Counted from the stretch's first letter, positions 40,604-49,927 are shown. The stretch is DNA of 64,000 bases from Liquorilactobacillus sucicola DSM 21376 = JCM 15457 (GCF_000612445.1 NZ_BALC01000001.1:186001-250000), one strand, 5' to 3'. Notes: generated from the letters alone by a model not told the origin. A program made the numbers and translations.

Positions 40604-41743
40604 TTGAATAACCAGAAAGATGAACACACTGATAAGAATAATGATAACAAGCCGAAACAAACAAAATTTGCGCGACAAATAGTTATAGGTGTTGTGCTTG
40701 TCATTATACTGTTAGTAATCACAATCAGTGTGATCGGGTACCGCTATGTAAATAGGGGCTTACAGCCGTTAGATTCAAATAGTAATGAAAAAATAGAAGT
40801 TAAAGTACCAATTGGAAGCACTACGAAGCAAATTGGAAGTATTCTCGAGGATAAAAAGGTAATTAAAAGTGGTTTTGTTTTTGATTATTATGTTAAAACT
40901 AAAAAGTATGGGCAATTTAAAGCTGGTTATTATGAGCTGCAACCTTCAATGACCCTAAAGCAGATCTCACAAAGACTGCAAAAGGGCGGCAGCAGTGAAT
41001 CGCGTTATTCTGGTAAGGTATTGATTCGTGAAGGTGTGACGGCTGATTCAATTGGTGATACAATTCAGGCTAACACACGCTTTTCTAAGAAAGACTTTCT
41101 AGCTTTATTAAACAATCAAGAATTTGTTGATAAACTAAAAAATATATACCCGGACTTGTTATCTTCAGCAGCTAGTGCTAAGGATGTACGCTATAAGCTT
41201 GAAGGTTACCTCTATCCGGCGACTTACTATGCTGGCAAAAAGGTTTCTCTGGAAGAACTTGTGACGAAGATGGTCGCAAAGACAAACTCAGTAATGACCC
41301 CATATTATACTGAGGCAAAAAAGAAAAACATGTCAATCCAGCAAGTCATGACATTGGCGTCTTTGGTTGAACGTGAGGGTGTAACTGAAAAGGATCGTTA
41401 CCGAATCGCCGGCGTTTTTGAAAATCGCTTAGATAAGGAAATGATGATTCAATCAGATATTTCGGTTCTTTATGCGTTAGGAAAGCATAAGAAAAATGTG
41501 ACATACAATGATTTGAAAGTTGATTCGCCTTATAATCTATATCTCCACCAAGGAGTCGGTCCTGGGCCATTCAACAATCCTAGTCTAACTTCAGTCAAGG
41601 CGGTTTTAAATCCTGCTGATCGTGACAAAGGATACTTGTATTTCATTGCCAACATGAAGACTGGCAAGGTCTATTATTCAAAAACTTATGAACAACATCA
41701 AGGGTTGACAAGTAAGTTGGAAAAAGAGAATAATGCAAAATAA
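40604..41743 (+). CDS. mltG: Endolytic murein transglycosylase MltG
   Basis: 379 residues: short cytoplasmic Lys/Asn-rich tail, one membrane helix (about 28-48), LysM-like region, and YceG/MltG catalytic domain with the catalytic Glu in ASLVEREGVTEKDR and conserved NRLDKEMMIQSD. It cuts nascent glycan strands during elongation, in partnership with SEDS/PBP enzymes such as FtsW here. It starts at TTG 40604 after GGAGGG. Followed by udk and greA, the usual order. Confidence 0.94.
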   Translation: MNNQKDEHTDKNNDNKPKQTKFARQIVIGVVLVIILLVITISVIGYRYVNRGLQPLDSNSNEKIEVKVPIGSTTKQIGSILEDKKVIKSGFVFDYYVKTKKYGQFKAGYYELQPSMTLKQISQRLQKGGSSESRYSGKVLIREGVTADSIGDTIQANTRFSKKDFLALLNNQEFVDKLKNIYPDLLSSAASAKDVRYKLEGYLYPATYYAGKKVSLEELVTKMVAKTNSVMTPYYTEAKKKNMSIQQVMTLASLVEREGVTEKDRYRIAGVFENRLDKEMMIQSDISVLYALGKHKKNVTYNDLKVDSPYNLYLHQGVGPGPFNNPSLTSVKAVLNPADRDKGYLYFIANMKTGKVYYSKTYEQHQGLTSKLEKENNAK

Positions 41744-41794
41744 AGTTAAACGTGTTTCTTAGGACGACAATAGTGATTGCAAGGGGTATTTTCG

Positions 41795-42448
41795 ATGACA
41801 GAACATTCAGTTAGACAGCGGCCGGTAATAATTGGTGTCACGGGAGGTTCAGGGAGCGGCAAAACAACAGTCAGTCGCGCAATTTTTAATCAGCTCCATG
41901 GATATTCATTAATGATGCTGCAGCAAGATTCATATTACAATGATCAGGCTGAGATGTCGCTTGCAGAGCGCAACAAAGTCAACTATGATCACCCAGATGC
42001 ATTCGATACAGAACTGCTTTTGAGCCAGCTGCAGGACTTGTTGGAGTGGAAATCAGTGGCGATTCCAGTTTATGATTACAAAACGCGTACTCGAAGTGAC
42101 AAAGTGTTTTTGCAAGAACCACGTGAAGTTATTATTATTGAGGGAATTCTAGTCTTGCACGACCCACGGCTGCGTGACTTGATGGATATTAAGGTTTTCG
42201 TTGATACTGATGATGATATTCGAATCATACGCAGAATTGAACGTGATATTAAAGATCGCGGACGCTCTTTGGACTCAGTAATTACACAATATTTGCAAAC
42301 AGTTAAACCAATGTATCACCAATTTATTGAGCCAACTAAAAGGTATGCGGATATTATTGTACCTGAGGGCGGAAAAAATCAGGTAGCTATAGATTTACTA
42401 ACGACGAAAGTCAGGGACGTATTGCGAACTAATCGAGCTCATAGTTAG
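41795..42448 (+). CDS. udk: Uridine kinase
   Basis: 217-residue salvage enzyme (uridine/cytidine to UMP/CMP). P-loop [28 protein letters not shown] and the LID Arg in [14 protein letters not shown]. The start is ATG 41795, 8 bases after AAGGGG. Between mltG and greA. Confidence 0.95.
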   Translation: MTEHSVRQRPVIIGVTGGSGSGKTTVSRAIFNQLHGYSLMMLQQDSYYNDQAEMSLAERNKVNYDHPDAFDTELLLSQLQDLLEWKSVAIPVYDYKTRTRSDKVFLQEPREVIIIEGILVLHDPRLRDLMDIKVFVDTDDDIRIIRRIERDIKDRGRSLDSVITQYLQTVKPMYHQFIEPTKRYADIIVPEGGKNQVAIDLLTTKVRDVLRTNRAHS

Positions 42449-42550
42449 CATAGAGCCGTTTGCATGTTATTAAGGGTGTTACTTTTCCTAAATCGCTCTT
42501 AGTGTGATACGCTATGGGCGTAATTAATTTTTATAAGAGGTGTATTATTA

Positions 42551-43028
42551 ATGTCAGAAGAAAAAAAATATCCAATGACCCTTGAGGGAAAGAAAAAATT
42601 AGAAGAAAGAGCTTGAAACTTTACAAACATCAAAACGCGCTGAGATCATTGAACGCATTAAAATCGCTCGTGGGTTCGGTGACTTATCTGAAAATTCAGA
42701 ATATGAATCTGCAAAAGACGAACAGTCATTTGTTGAAGGCAGAATTAAGACACTTCAACAAATGATAAACCATGCAGAAATTATTGATAACGGAAATGTC
42801 GCCGCAAATGAAATTGCAGTCGGTAAGACAGTAACTTTCAAAGAGTTACCCGATGAAGAGCCAGAAACTTATACGATTGTTGGGGCGGCTGAAGCTGATC
42901 CATTCTCCGGCAAAATTTCTAATGAATCTCCGATTGCCAAGGGTCTTGTAGGCTGTAAATTAGGGCAGGAGGTAACGATACCGACTCCCGGAGGTGACAT
43001 GAAAGTTAAAATTTTGGAAGTCAAGTAG
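42551..43028 (+). pseudogene. greA: Transcript cleavage factor GreA, frameshifted
   Basis: About 158 residues when joined. The N-terminal coiled coil has the acidic tip residues in [19 protein letters not shown]; the C-terminal FKBP-like domain ends in VKILEVK. It rescues backtracked RNA polymerase. After [11 protein letters not shown] an extra A at about 42606-42608 shifts the frame (GAAGAAAGAG where GAAGAAGAG is expected), giving a stop at once. An essential-type gene interrupted by one base in an A-rich run suggests sequence error. Confidence 0.9.
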
Positions 43029-43085
43029 AAAAACTGCTTTATAATTTAGGTCAATTGAGTACAGTTCAAAAAATGCCATCATGGA

Positions 43086-43115
43086 CCTCATTATTGAGGA
43101 ATGAGGCTTTTTTTG
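43086..43115 (+). terminator. greA terminator
   Basis: CCTCATT-ATTGAGG-AATGAGG followed by CTTTTTTT. Confidence 0.8.
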
Positions 43116-43191
43116 GCTATTTAGAGTTTTTGGTAACTATTGGCTAAAACTTTATCGTTATCTAGAAATTAAAAAAAGCAGGAGGGTAAAC

Positions 43192-43944
43192 ATGATCAAA
43201 AATCAAACGACTTCTAAGCAAGTAACACACAGAACGATCCGTGCTTTTAAAAAGCGGAGTTTGAGCGTCGCCGAATTTGAAACGATAAAAGAGGTTGCCC
43301 GTCACACGGCAACTAGCATGTTCACACAGCAATGTTCAATTATGCATCTCACAGATGAAGATAAGCGAAAGCAGGTCAGACAGATAACAGGGCAGGATTA
43401 TGTTGGCACTAACGGTGATCTTTTTATCTTTGTTGCTGATCTTTACCGCAACCAACAAATTCGGAAACAGTTGGGCAAAGACGATGGACGGCTGCATAAA
43501 GCTGATATGTTCATGCAAGCAGTTCAAGACACAGTTTTAAGCGTCCAAAATGTAGTCAATGCAGTTGAAAGTTTAGGGCTGGGTGCAGTTATCCTTGGCA
43601 GTATCAATAATGACCCTTTCAGATTACTTCAAACGCTGGAACTGCCTAAGATGACTTATCCCATATTAGGACTTCAAGTTGGTGAGCCAAATCAGGAGCC
43701 GCAATTGAAGCCACGCTTACCGTCAGAGTTTACTTTTTTTGAAAATAATTATGAGCGCGAAGTCGATATAGAAAAGTTGCATGACTACGATCAGATTGTA
43801 CAGACTTATTATGATTTGCGTGATACAAATCGAAGAATAGATTCGTTTACACATCAAATGTCTTCTGAAAAGCTTGGCTTGCGTAAAACTAAACGTGATG
43901 AGTTGTTGCAAGCTATCCAAACACAAGGATTGTGTTTGGACTAA
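43192..43944 (+). CDS. NfsA-like NADPH nitro/flavin reductase
   Basis: 250-residue FMN-dependent oxidoreductase of the nitroreductase family. R-x-I-R-x-F near the start (HRTIRAFKKRSL), FMN-contact residues in the N-terminal region, GLGAVILGSINNDP in the middle and a C-terminal helical extension typical of the NfsA/FRP group. Probable role: reduction of quinones, nitroaromatics or flavins. ATG 43192 follows GCAGGAGGG. Monocistronic. Confidence 0.88.
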   Translation: MIKNQTTSKQVTHRTIRAFKKRSLSVAEFETIKEVARHTATSMFTQQCSIMHLTDEDKRKQVRQITGQDYVGTNGDLFIFVADLYRNQQIRKQLGKDDGRLHKADMFMQAVQDTVLSVQNVVNAVESLGLGAVILGSINNDPFRLLQTLELPKMTYPILGLQVGEPNQEPQLKPRLPSEFTFFENNYEREVDIEKLHDYDQIVQTYYDLRDTNRRIDSFTHQMSSEKLGLRKTKRDELLQAIQTQGLCLD

Positions 43945-43999
43945 CTGTAAAAGACCATTGCTTTTTCTACGATAAATTGGTATACTATTTATCGTTGTT

Positions 44000-44087
44000 G
44001 GAGAGTTGGCAGAGTGGTAATGCACCGGACTCGAAATCCGGCGAACCGGTTAATACCGGCGCGCAGGTTCAAATCCTGTACTCTCCT
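44000..44087 (+). tRNA. tRNA-Ser (CGA)
   Basis: Class II tRNA: acceptor GGAGAGT/ACTCTCC, D-arm, anticodon stem CCGGA/TCCGG with loop CTCGAAA (anticodon CGA at 44032-44034, reads UCG), long variable arm CCGGTTAATACCGG and T-arm CAGG/CCTG with TTCAAAT. No CCA is encoded; the base after the acceptor is T, where G is usual for serine tRNAs. Confidence 0.96.
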
Positions 44088-44125
44088 TATTATATGGTCT
44101 TAGTAAAATTTACCTAACACAAAAA

Positions 44126-44172
44126 CGTTGATGGTTCGACTTCTTTGAAGTTTAATTCATCAGCGCTTTTTT
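44126..44172 (+). terminator. tRNA-Ser terminator
   Basis: CGTTGATG pairs with CATCAGCG, then CTTTTTT. Confidence 0.75.
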
Positions 44173-44242
44173 ATTTTTAAAGGCATTATAGTGTGCGTGC
44201 TCAAAAACAATTCGTGAATTCATTCTGACCGTATTATGGGGC

Positions 44243-44881
44243 TCAATATGTAGCATCATTACCGTCATTGGTGTCGGTAGTGTCATTATCAGAATTTTGC
44301 TGTTCTAATTTTCGCCCCTGAGCTGTTTCTTGACCATTATGATCAAGGTAGCCCTGGTCCATCATATATTCAGTTTGAATTTCACCAGACATTTTCATAG
44401 TATCCGGTGTACTCTTTAAGGCATCATATTCAGACATCCCTTGATGCTGTATTTTATAAGCTACAGGAGACATCCCATATTTATTCAGGAATCCAGTAAG
44501 TGTCTTTTCATCATATGAGATAGAAGAACTGCCGCTGCTTGAATATTGAGGTTGCGTAGATTGTGAGCCGGATGAGCTACTGACAGATTGGGAACTTTGC
44601 ATCTTTAAGCTCGTATCTATATTAGAGCTGGAAGACGCATTTTGTTTATTTGACTTAGATTGTACTTTTGTTTCACTTTGCTCTTGAGATCTGCTCGTAG
44701 AATTAATTTTCTTTTTGAGTACAGCATTAGATTTCCGCTTATTATGTTTTTGTTTAGCAACATTAGCAAACTTGGTTTTATTTGCAGAACTGCTCCCAGT
44801 ACTTGCGGCACTATGATTGCCACAAGCACCTAGCAGAATAGAAGATGCTGTTATTAAACCAAGAAAAAAAGCTTTTTTCAT
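44243..44881 (-). CDS. Serine-rich lipoprotein, unknown function
   Basis: 212 residues. Signal peptide with lipobox LLGAC (Cys about 20), then a low-complexity Ser/Lys/Gln/Asn-rich stretch to about 120, and a C-terminal domain with SYDEKTLTGFLNKYGMSPVAYK and QGMSEYDALKS. The Ser-rich part looks like a wall-spanning linker presenting the C-terminal domain outside. It ends in an acidic Asp/Asn/Thr tail. I recognise no enzyme motif. ATG 44881 follows GGAGGA. Monocistronic. Confidence 0.8.
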   Translation of the reverse strand: MKKAFFLGLITASSILLGACGNHSAASTGSSSANKTKFANVAKQKHNKRKSNAVLKKKINSTSRSQEQSETKVQSKSNKQNASSSSNIDTSLKMQSSQSVSSSSGSQSTQPQYSSSGSSSISYDEKTLTGFLNKYGMSPVAYKIQHQGMSEYDALKSTPDTMKMSGEIQTEYMMDQGYLDHNGQETAQGRKLEQQNSDNDTTDTNDGNDATY

Positions 44882-45013
44882 TTAAAAATCCTCCTTGAGT
44901 GATGTTGAAATTAAGATATATTAAAAAATACTATATTGTAAAAAATATAATACAGTTTGTGGTTTCGCAATTTAATATAAAAATTCCTGCGGGATAAAAA
45001 GTAATTATTACTA

Positions 45014-45041
45014 TTTACAAATTAAAAAAAGAGACTATAAT
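45014..45041 (+). promoter_or_regulatory. Orphan promoter
   Basis: TTTACA (45014-45019), 16 bases, TATAAT (45036-45041), with no open frame downstream before the hairpin at 45126. Confidence 0.55.
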
Positions 45042-45047
45042 ATAACT

Positions 45048-45160
45048 TGTGGTCTTGGGCTTGGGGACATCTCACAGCTCATAATTACTCCAGGTGACTC
45101 ATTATCACATTAATTCATTGCAGAGGTTGGGCTAAAAGCTAAATTTTAGCCCAACTTTTT
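45048..45160 (+). ncRNA. Candidate small RNA, about 113 nt
   Basis: Runs from the predicted start after the promoter at 45014-45041 to a strong terminator: GTTGGGCTAAAA and TTTTAGCCCAAC with a 6-base loop, then five T. No open frame with a ribosome site is present. I do not recognise the family. Confidence 0.35.
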
Positions 45161-45285
45161 CTATTATTTCAATATAAATGTGTTTCATAGGTCAAAAGCC
45201 TCCATTTACCGCTCATGGCACAGTGAAGCACCTGCTATGTCAGTAATTTCGTGTTAGTATTTATATTTACTGCTTTTACACTGCC
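45126..45285 (-). repeat. Structured intergenic repeat, copy R3
   Basis: Reverse-orientation copy: hairpin at 45126-45160, then TTCATAGGTCAAAA, GCTCATGGCACAGTGAAGCACCTGCTATGT and TTTACACTG, aligning block by block with R4 (62922-63090) and the complement of R2. It is the most diverged of the four. 45286-45574 shows nothing further I can identify. Confidence 0.55.
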
Positions 45286-45574
45286 GAGAATTTAGAAGGT
45301 ACGACTTGAAGCCTTGAAAATCCACGACCCCAAGTTCGGTCTTGGATAGCTGGAAAAGAACTCCAACTTAACCCAAACACCACTAAGCTTTTCTAGGAAC
45401 GCCCTCACGTCTAAATGTGTGTAAGCAAACCTGTACTTGTTTTTTTGAGAAGGATTATTTCAGAAAGAGGACGTAGCCCCTCTGAGTTGTGCAATAGGTA
45501 TGTATAAGCAAGAGATGATTGCTTGAAACCCGATTTATAGCTGTAATACTTGTCCAATTTGTGAAATGGGTGAG

Positions 45575-45937
45575 TTAATGAAGACGCTTATCGTATTTTA
45601 AGGTTAAACGCTGCAGCGTTCGGACAGTGATAGGAGAGTGATGGTCATAAAGAGTTTTATTGATATGGTGAAAAACAGTTTCATCTTTTAAGCTTGTTAA
45701 TAGATCACAACCGCTAGGTGTTAGTTCACCAATTGAATAATCGACATCACCATTTAAAAGATACTCATTTTCGACTTTGATAAGATTACTTTCATACAAC
45801 GCCTGAATAGTTTCTGAAATCACTTCCTTAGAATATTTTCCATCAAGTTTAAGATTTCGGCTATTAATATAATGTCCAAAGGGTTTCGCGGCAACAACAA
45901 GTAAGATGTCTCGCAAGCAAGCAACATTTAATTCCAT
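45575..45937 (-). CDS. DUF2513 domain protein
   Basis: 120-residue winged-helix-like protein of the DUF2513 family, often linked to mobile elements or regulation, function unknown. Family pattern: LRDILLVVAAKP at the start, ISETIQALYESNLIKV in the recognition region, LTPSGCDLLTSLKDETVFHHI at the end. ATG 45937 follows AGGGAGG. It is isolated in a gene-poor, AT-rich stretch; 45938-46206 upstream shows no gene. Confidence 0.75.
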   Translation of the reverse strand: MELNVACLRDILLVVAAKPFGHYINSRNLKLDGKYSKEVISETIQALYESNLIKVENEYLLNGDVDYSIGELTPSGCDLLTSLKDETVFHHINKTLYDHHSPITVRTLQRLTLKYDKRLH

Positions 45938-46206
45938 GATTAACGCACCTCCCTTTTATATAAATATATAACGAAGTGCACAGTTAGCAAAATATTTAAC
46001 ACTTTTTTATCCATTTTTTTGAGTTAGGTGTTTTTTTGTTTGATATTGGTAAAAAATTTTATTTTTATAACGAAACGAATGAGCAAAACCTTGAACCTAA
46101 AAATAGTTAAATTAATCTGAAGTGTTTAAATTATAAAAAAATTTTAAAAGTTGTTGGATTGAAGTCTTTATTTTTAACAAAAACGAGTATATTTGGTAGC
46201 ATAGTC

Positions 46207-46292
46207 ACTGCTTAAGGATTGTTAATCCTTAAGCAGTATTCAACTGATAGGGGAGGTGGGTCAAAAGACATTTTTGATTCACCTCCTTTTTT
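46207..46292 (+). ncRNA. Two-hairpin element, possible small RNA 3' end
   Basis: A perfect 14-base stem (ACTGCTTAAGGATT-GTT-AATCCTTAAGCAGT, 46207-46237) followed by a second hairpin, GGAGGTGGGTCAAAA with TTTTGATTCACCTCC (46252-46286), and six T. No gene ends here on the plus strand, so it may be the end of an untranslated RNA. Promoter not evident. Confidence 0.3.
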
Positions 46293-46404
46293 AACGCTTT
46301 TTATGGAAGTAATGTCTGTTAAAAGACATTTTGTTAATGTTCAGTAAATATTGACCCTAGACCAAACTATGTAGTTAGGGTTCAAGAAAGATTAGTATAT
46401 CTTT

Positions 46405-46584
46405 TTGAATGTTAAGAACATTGACAACGAGACCCAAAAAGTGAAGAGTGAGAGAATTCTTGGAGGCCGTGAACTTTATCAAATCATATGCGAAAAGACA
46501 GGGGCGAAAAAATGGTGGCCGGCCGATACACATGCTGAGTGGCTTTTTACAGTAGTAAAACCTAAAATATACGTGAAACCTTAA
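46405..46584 (+). pseudogene. Possible Nth-like N-terminal remnant
   Basis: An open frame of 59 codons from TTG 46405 to TAA 46584 contains ELYQIICEKTGAKKWWPAD, which resembles the N-terminus of HhH-GPD (endonuclease III-like) glycosylases of lactobacilli. After this the match is lost. No good ribosome site. Weak evidence. Confidence 0.25.
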
Positions 46585-46614
46585 AATGGTTTGTCAATGT
46601 AGGTAGGGATACAT

Positions 46615-46656
46615 AAAAATTGCCGCACTCCATTCTGCAGAGCTGCGGCAATTTTT
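46615..46656. terminator. Bidirectional hairpin terminator
   Basis: AAAAATTGCCGCA pairs with TGCGGCAATTTTT (13 bases). On the minus strand it would end the operon that finishes at 46859; on the plus strand it follows the remnant above. Confidence 0.8.
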
Positions 46657-46683
46657 ACTGATTATTTAGGATTGAAAAAGTAA

Positions 46684-46815
46684 AGCGTTTTTGGTGCGTA
46701 TTTTACTTATGAAGAAGCACAAGGATTTCAGCGCTTGATTGACGAATTTGGAAAAAAGAATCTCAAGAATAGAGTAATTTTTAAGCATAGATTTTTGGGA
46801 AAACATGTTGTTTAA
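46684..46815 (+). pseudogene. Possible Nth-like C-terminal remnant
   Basis: A frame without start codon, from after TAA 46683 to TAA 46815, reads EEAQGFQRLIDEFGKKNLKN and ends FLGKHVV. It resembles the C-terminal tail of the same HhH-GPD family as the fragment at 46405. Together they suggest a decayed DNA-repair gene. Tentative. Confidence 0.25.
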
Positions 46816-46858
46816 GATATAAATAGCACGATTACTATCGATTTGTGTACAGAATAAT

Positions 46859-48520
46859 TTAAATATTCTGTCTGAACATGAACCTAAACCAAAGCACTAA
46901 AAACATTGAGATGCTAAGTAATGATAGTAGTGCTGCGGCTTTAAAAGCAGTAGGGACCTGGTAATGAATGGCAACGCTGTTGATATTGGATGGTACGGAA
47001 AAAGCAACAGTGCCACGTCGTGAAGTATGACTCGGAAGTTCTACATTTTGGGCCGTTACTACCAAGTTGCCATAATCAAGAAAAGGAACATCTATTTTTT
47101 CTTCGTGGTTTGTTGCAGGAAAGTTATAGATAATTCCATCTGGCACTGGTGTTCGCTCCTTAAAAAAATATTTCCGCCCGTTGATTGTTCCTTGATGGCC
47201 CTCGATTTGATGCAGATAAGGGTTACTTCTAACAGGCTCATAATCCATATATTTGGTGTGGAGAGTAAGATCTGTGAGTTGATCTTTCGGATATCTTAAT
47301 GGAGTCTGAGCAGTATAGTTGTAATTGGTAAAAATAGTCACAATGATCATTAGAGCCAAGCAGAATATCTGAAGTTGCCGTTTTTTTAGAAGTGTAAGCC
47401 AATCACCTAGACATCCTGCCATAAAAAGATTGACAAAAATAAGTAGACGCCAAGGATGTTGTAGTATTTTGAGTGCAGAATGGTCAAATAGTTGCCATGG
47501 GAAAAGAAAAGTACAAAGGAAAAAAGCAATCATTCCACAAACATACATGATTTTTCCAATCTTGCTCAGACTTTTAATGAAGATGGTCCCGATTATAATG
47601 GCAGCTAGTATAATAACTCCTAAATTGACCCCATGTGTAGCACTTTTAGGATTGATAACGTTACCTGCACTTAAAGCGATGGCTGCAAACCCTGTCATAG
47701 CTTGTTTGCTGAGTGATCCTAGTTTAGGGGAAGTCACACTTATCTTAGCAGCGGTTGTAATCAGCGGCACCAATAGAAAAAGAGTACTTCCTAAAACAAC
47801 TATGAACACCTTCAGTAAAGCTTTCCAACGCTGTGACCGATGATTCAAGCTAAACGCGCTGCATAAAATGATCAGCAGTGACAAAAAAGCAATAACAACG
47901 GTAGATAGAATGTGGCTATAGGCGATTATGATTGCAGACAAGGCAAGCCAATACCAGCGCTGCCAGTCGCCTAGGAGCACTTCATACAATCCAACAGCAA
48001 AAAGAGGTAGGCTCATCATAACAAGACATTCACCGAGATCGAAACGAACAACTAAGTTGAAGATAAAGTAACCGCTTAGGCTATATACAATCGCAAAAAT
48101 AACAGGTCTGCTTAAAGAATTATCATGGTAGGCTATTTCAGAAAAGCGTGCCATTGCAATATGTGCGCAGGTAAAACTTGTAAATAGCAGTATTGTTAAA
48201 CCTAGATAGACGCTTAAAATCAGATCGGGAATCAAAAGATGCAAAATAGCAAAGGGTAGAAGTGTTAGATAAGGATAAAATGTATTGACTGCCAGACCAA
48301 TTTGAGAAAAGGCAGTGGTGTTAATAAAAGTAACTGGATGCAGCTGCCGCAAAGTGGCAGTAAGATCTGTTATTCGATTTAAATGGAAGCTTTGATCCCA
48401 ACCGCCAAAAAATCCGGGAGTTGTGAGTAGTGGGAGCATGATTACGAAACTGAGCAACAGATAAAAAAGGAACAATTTGAAACAGCGAAATTCTCCTTTT
48501 TTGAATAATTGTACAAGCAT
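46859..48520 (-). CDS. Polytopic membrane protein (PTPS-related/YfhO-like)
   Basis: 553 residues with about 11-12 membrane segments spread to about residue 390, a periplasm-facing region rich in short beta strands (about 395-520), and a last helix at the C-terminus. The layout resembles the '6-pyruvoyl-tetrahydropterin synthase-related' membrane family and GT-C-type glycosyltransferases. An acidic motif in the first outside loop (GGWDQSFHLNR) fits a GT-C active site. Substrate unknown. Last gene of the five-gene operon, 22 bases after cotH-like. Confidence 0.75.
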   Translation of the reverse strand: MLVQLFKKGEFRCFKLFLFYLLLSFVIMLPLLTTPGFFGGWDQSFHLNRITDLTATLRQLHPVTFINTTAFSQIGLAVNTFYPYLTLLPFAILHLLIPDLILSVYLGLTILLFTSFTCAHIAMARFSEIAYHDNSLSRPVIFAIVYSLSGYFIFNLVVRFDLGECLVMMSLPLFAVGLYEVLLGDWQRWYWLALSAIIIAYSHILSTVVIAFLSLLIILCSAFSLNHRSQRWKALLKVFIVVLGSTLFLLVPLITTAAKISVTSPKLGSLSKQAMTGFAAIALSAGNVINPKSATHGVNLGVIILAAIIIGTIFIKSLSKIGKIMYVCGMIAFFLCTFLFPWQLFDHSALKILQHPWRLLIFVNLFMAGCLGDWLTLLKKRQLQIFCLALMIIVTIFTNYNYTAQTPLRYPKDQLTDLTLHTKYMDYEPVRSNPYLHQIEGHQGTINGRKYFFKERTPVPDGIIYNFPATNHEEKIDVPFLDYGNLVVTAQNVELPSHTSRRGTVAFSVPSNINSVAIHYQVPTAFKAAALLSLLSISMFLVLWFRFMFRQNI

Positions 48521-48542
48521 AGTAAACTCCTTTCATAAAAGA

Positions 48543-49901
48543 TCATCTGGTGACTGGAGCAGAATAATTAAAATCAATTCGATGAACATTACGCGTGAAA
48601 TCAGTGAACAATTGATCGTTTTCGCGGACTTGGTGCTTAACTGATTTTTTCAATTGGTCAAGGTTAGTTATTTTTTTAGATGGGATGCTAGGATTAGCTC
48701 TAAAGTTTTCTTGATAGTTGTTTTCGCCAGTGTTCAGCATGAATTGTTCAAATTTATTATTGATCCGTTGCGTTGTAATTACATTTTTGCGCAGAAAATG
48801 CCAACGGTCCTCAATTTCCTGTGGGAAGGCTTGTGCGACTAGCTGCAATAAGCGGTTACCCTCACCGCTTTTTAAGTTACCACCGTTAGGATAATTGTGT
48901 TGAACTTGTTTTGCAGAAGGATAAAGAAGTTTCCCATTTTCATAAAGACCCCATGTTGCATCCAAGTCATAGGCAACTGGATACCAGTGTTGCTTGTCAT
49001 CTGTCAGATAGATCATATTACGTCCCGCACCATCCTGATCATGTGTCAAATTAATAAAAATGTAGTAATTGATCAGCATAGGAACGTTCAAGTAATGATG
49101 AGCGTTTTCCCTAAAACTGCTGACGGAAGAATCTGAGACAAAACTGACAAAACGATTAACACTCGCTTGTTGTTGGGATGACAAATTGGTGGGGGACAAG
49201 GTCTCCCAGTTTTTTTCGTCAAAAATTGGTTTTGACTGATAAAAAAGCGTGTTGCGGTTGTATCCATTAGAACGCACGGCAATGTTTGACGGATCCTTTT
49301 TGTCAAGGCCCCAGAGCTTACGTCCCTTATGTGTAGTTAAGGTATACAAGCCGTGATATTCATCATTGATCTTAAGTGTGACTGGGAATCCTTGGATAGC
49401 ACCATAGTTGTTTTTACTTTGTAACTGATCTGGATGGTGTGGTTCAGTTTTGACGAAATCGGACCAAAGGGCGGAACTGATAATATTGCGTGCACTGGTC
49501 GCATCGGTATAATTTGCTTTTAGAACATATTTTGAACTTTTTCTCCAACCATGGTGCAATTTTACGTCCAGCTTATGTTTGCATTTATGCCCAGAATAAA
49601 GTGTAATATCATAGTTTTTTTCTGGAAATTTCAAGCTATGCTGTCCTTGAAGTCGGATCTTAGCATAGGCTTTGATTTTCTTTCCATTTGCTGTTTTTAA
49701 ACGGAATTTGATAACTTTTTTTTGATGTGGTTTAAGCTTAGCCAAGGAACCTTTAAGTTTAACTGCCGGTAAATCAACATTGCTAGAAGCTGATTGTGGT
49801 AATTGGCGATTTTGGTGGGTGTATAGCAAACCACCAATTACTAAAAGTGCAAGTGAAGCAAGAATAAAAATAAGCCAATACAGTTTGTTTTTATTTTTCA
49901 T
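48543..49901 (-). CDS. CotH-family kinase, membrane-anchored
   Basis: 452 residues. One N-terminal membrane helix (about 8-27), then an extracytoplasmic domain of the CotH kinase family. Seen: RLQGQHSLKFPEKNYDI, the insert GLYTLTTHKGRKLWGLDK, HDQDGAGRNMIYL and the metal-binding YDLDATWGL. Bacillus CotH phosphorylates spore-coat proteins; this organism type does not sporulate, so another surface target is likely. ATG 49901, 26 bases after the DUF4956 gene. Part of the VTC-DUF4956-CotH operon. Confidence 0.88.
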   Translation of the reverse strand: MKNKNKLYWLIFILASLALLVIGGLLYTHQNRQLPQSASSNVDLPAVKLKGSLAKLKPHQKKVIKFRLKTANGKKIKAYAKIRLQGQHSLKFPEKNYDITLYSGHKCKHKLDVKLHHGWRKSSKYVLKANYTDATSARNIISSALWSDFVKTEPHHPDQLQSKNNYGAIQGFPVTLKINDEYHGLYTLTTHKGRKLWGLDKKDPSNIAVRSNGYNRNTLFYQSKPIFDEKNWETLSPTNLSSQQQASVNRFVSFVSDSSVSSFRENAHHYLNVPMLINYYIFINLTHDQDGAGRNMIYLTDDKQHWYPVAYDLDATWGLYENGKLLYPSAKQVQHNYPNGGNLKSGEGNRLLQLVAQAFPQEIEDRWHFLRKNVITTQRINNKFEQFMLNTGENNYQENFRANPSIPSKKITNLDQLKKSVKHQVRENDQLFTDFTRNVHRIDFNYSAPVTR

Positions 49902-49927
49902 AGCAGAATAACCTCATTTTGAAATTT

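Noticed and set aside
45126-45285. Repeat copies as a CRISPR array
   Set aside because: The copies are kilobases apart, about 170 bp long and diverged, with no regular spacers.
48543-49901. CotH as a sign of sporulation
   Set aside because: No spore genes are seen, and CotH-family kinases occur in many non-sporulating bacteria; the operon context is membrane and polyphosphate.
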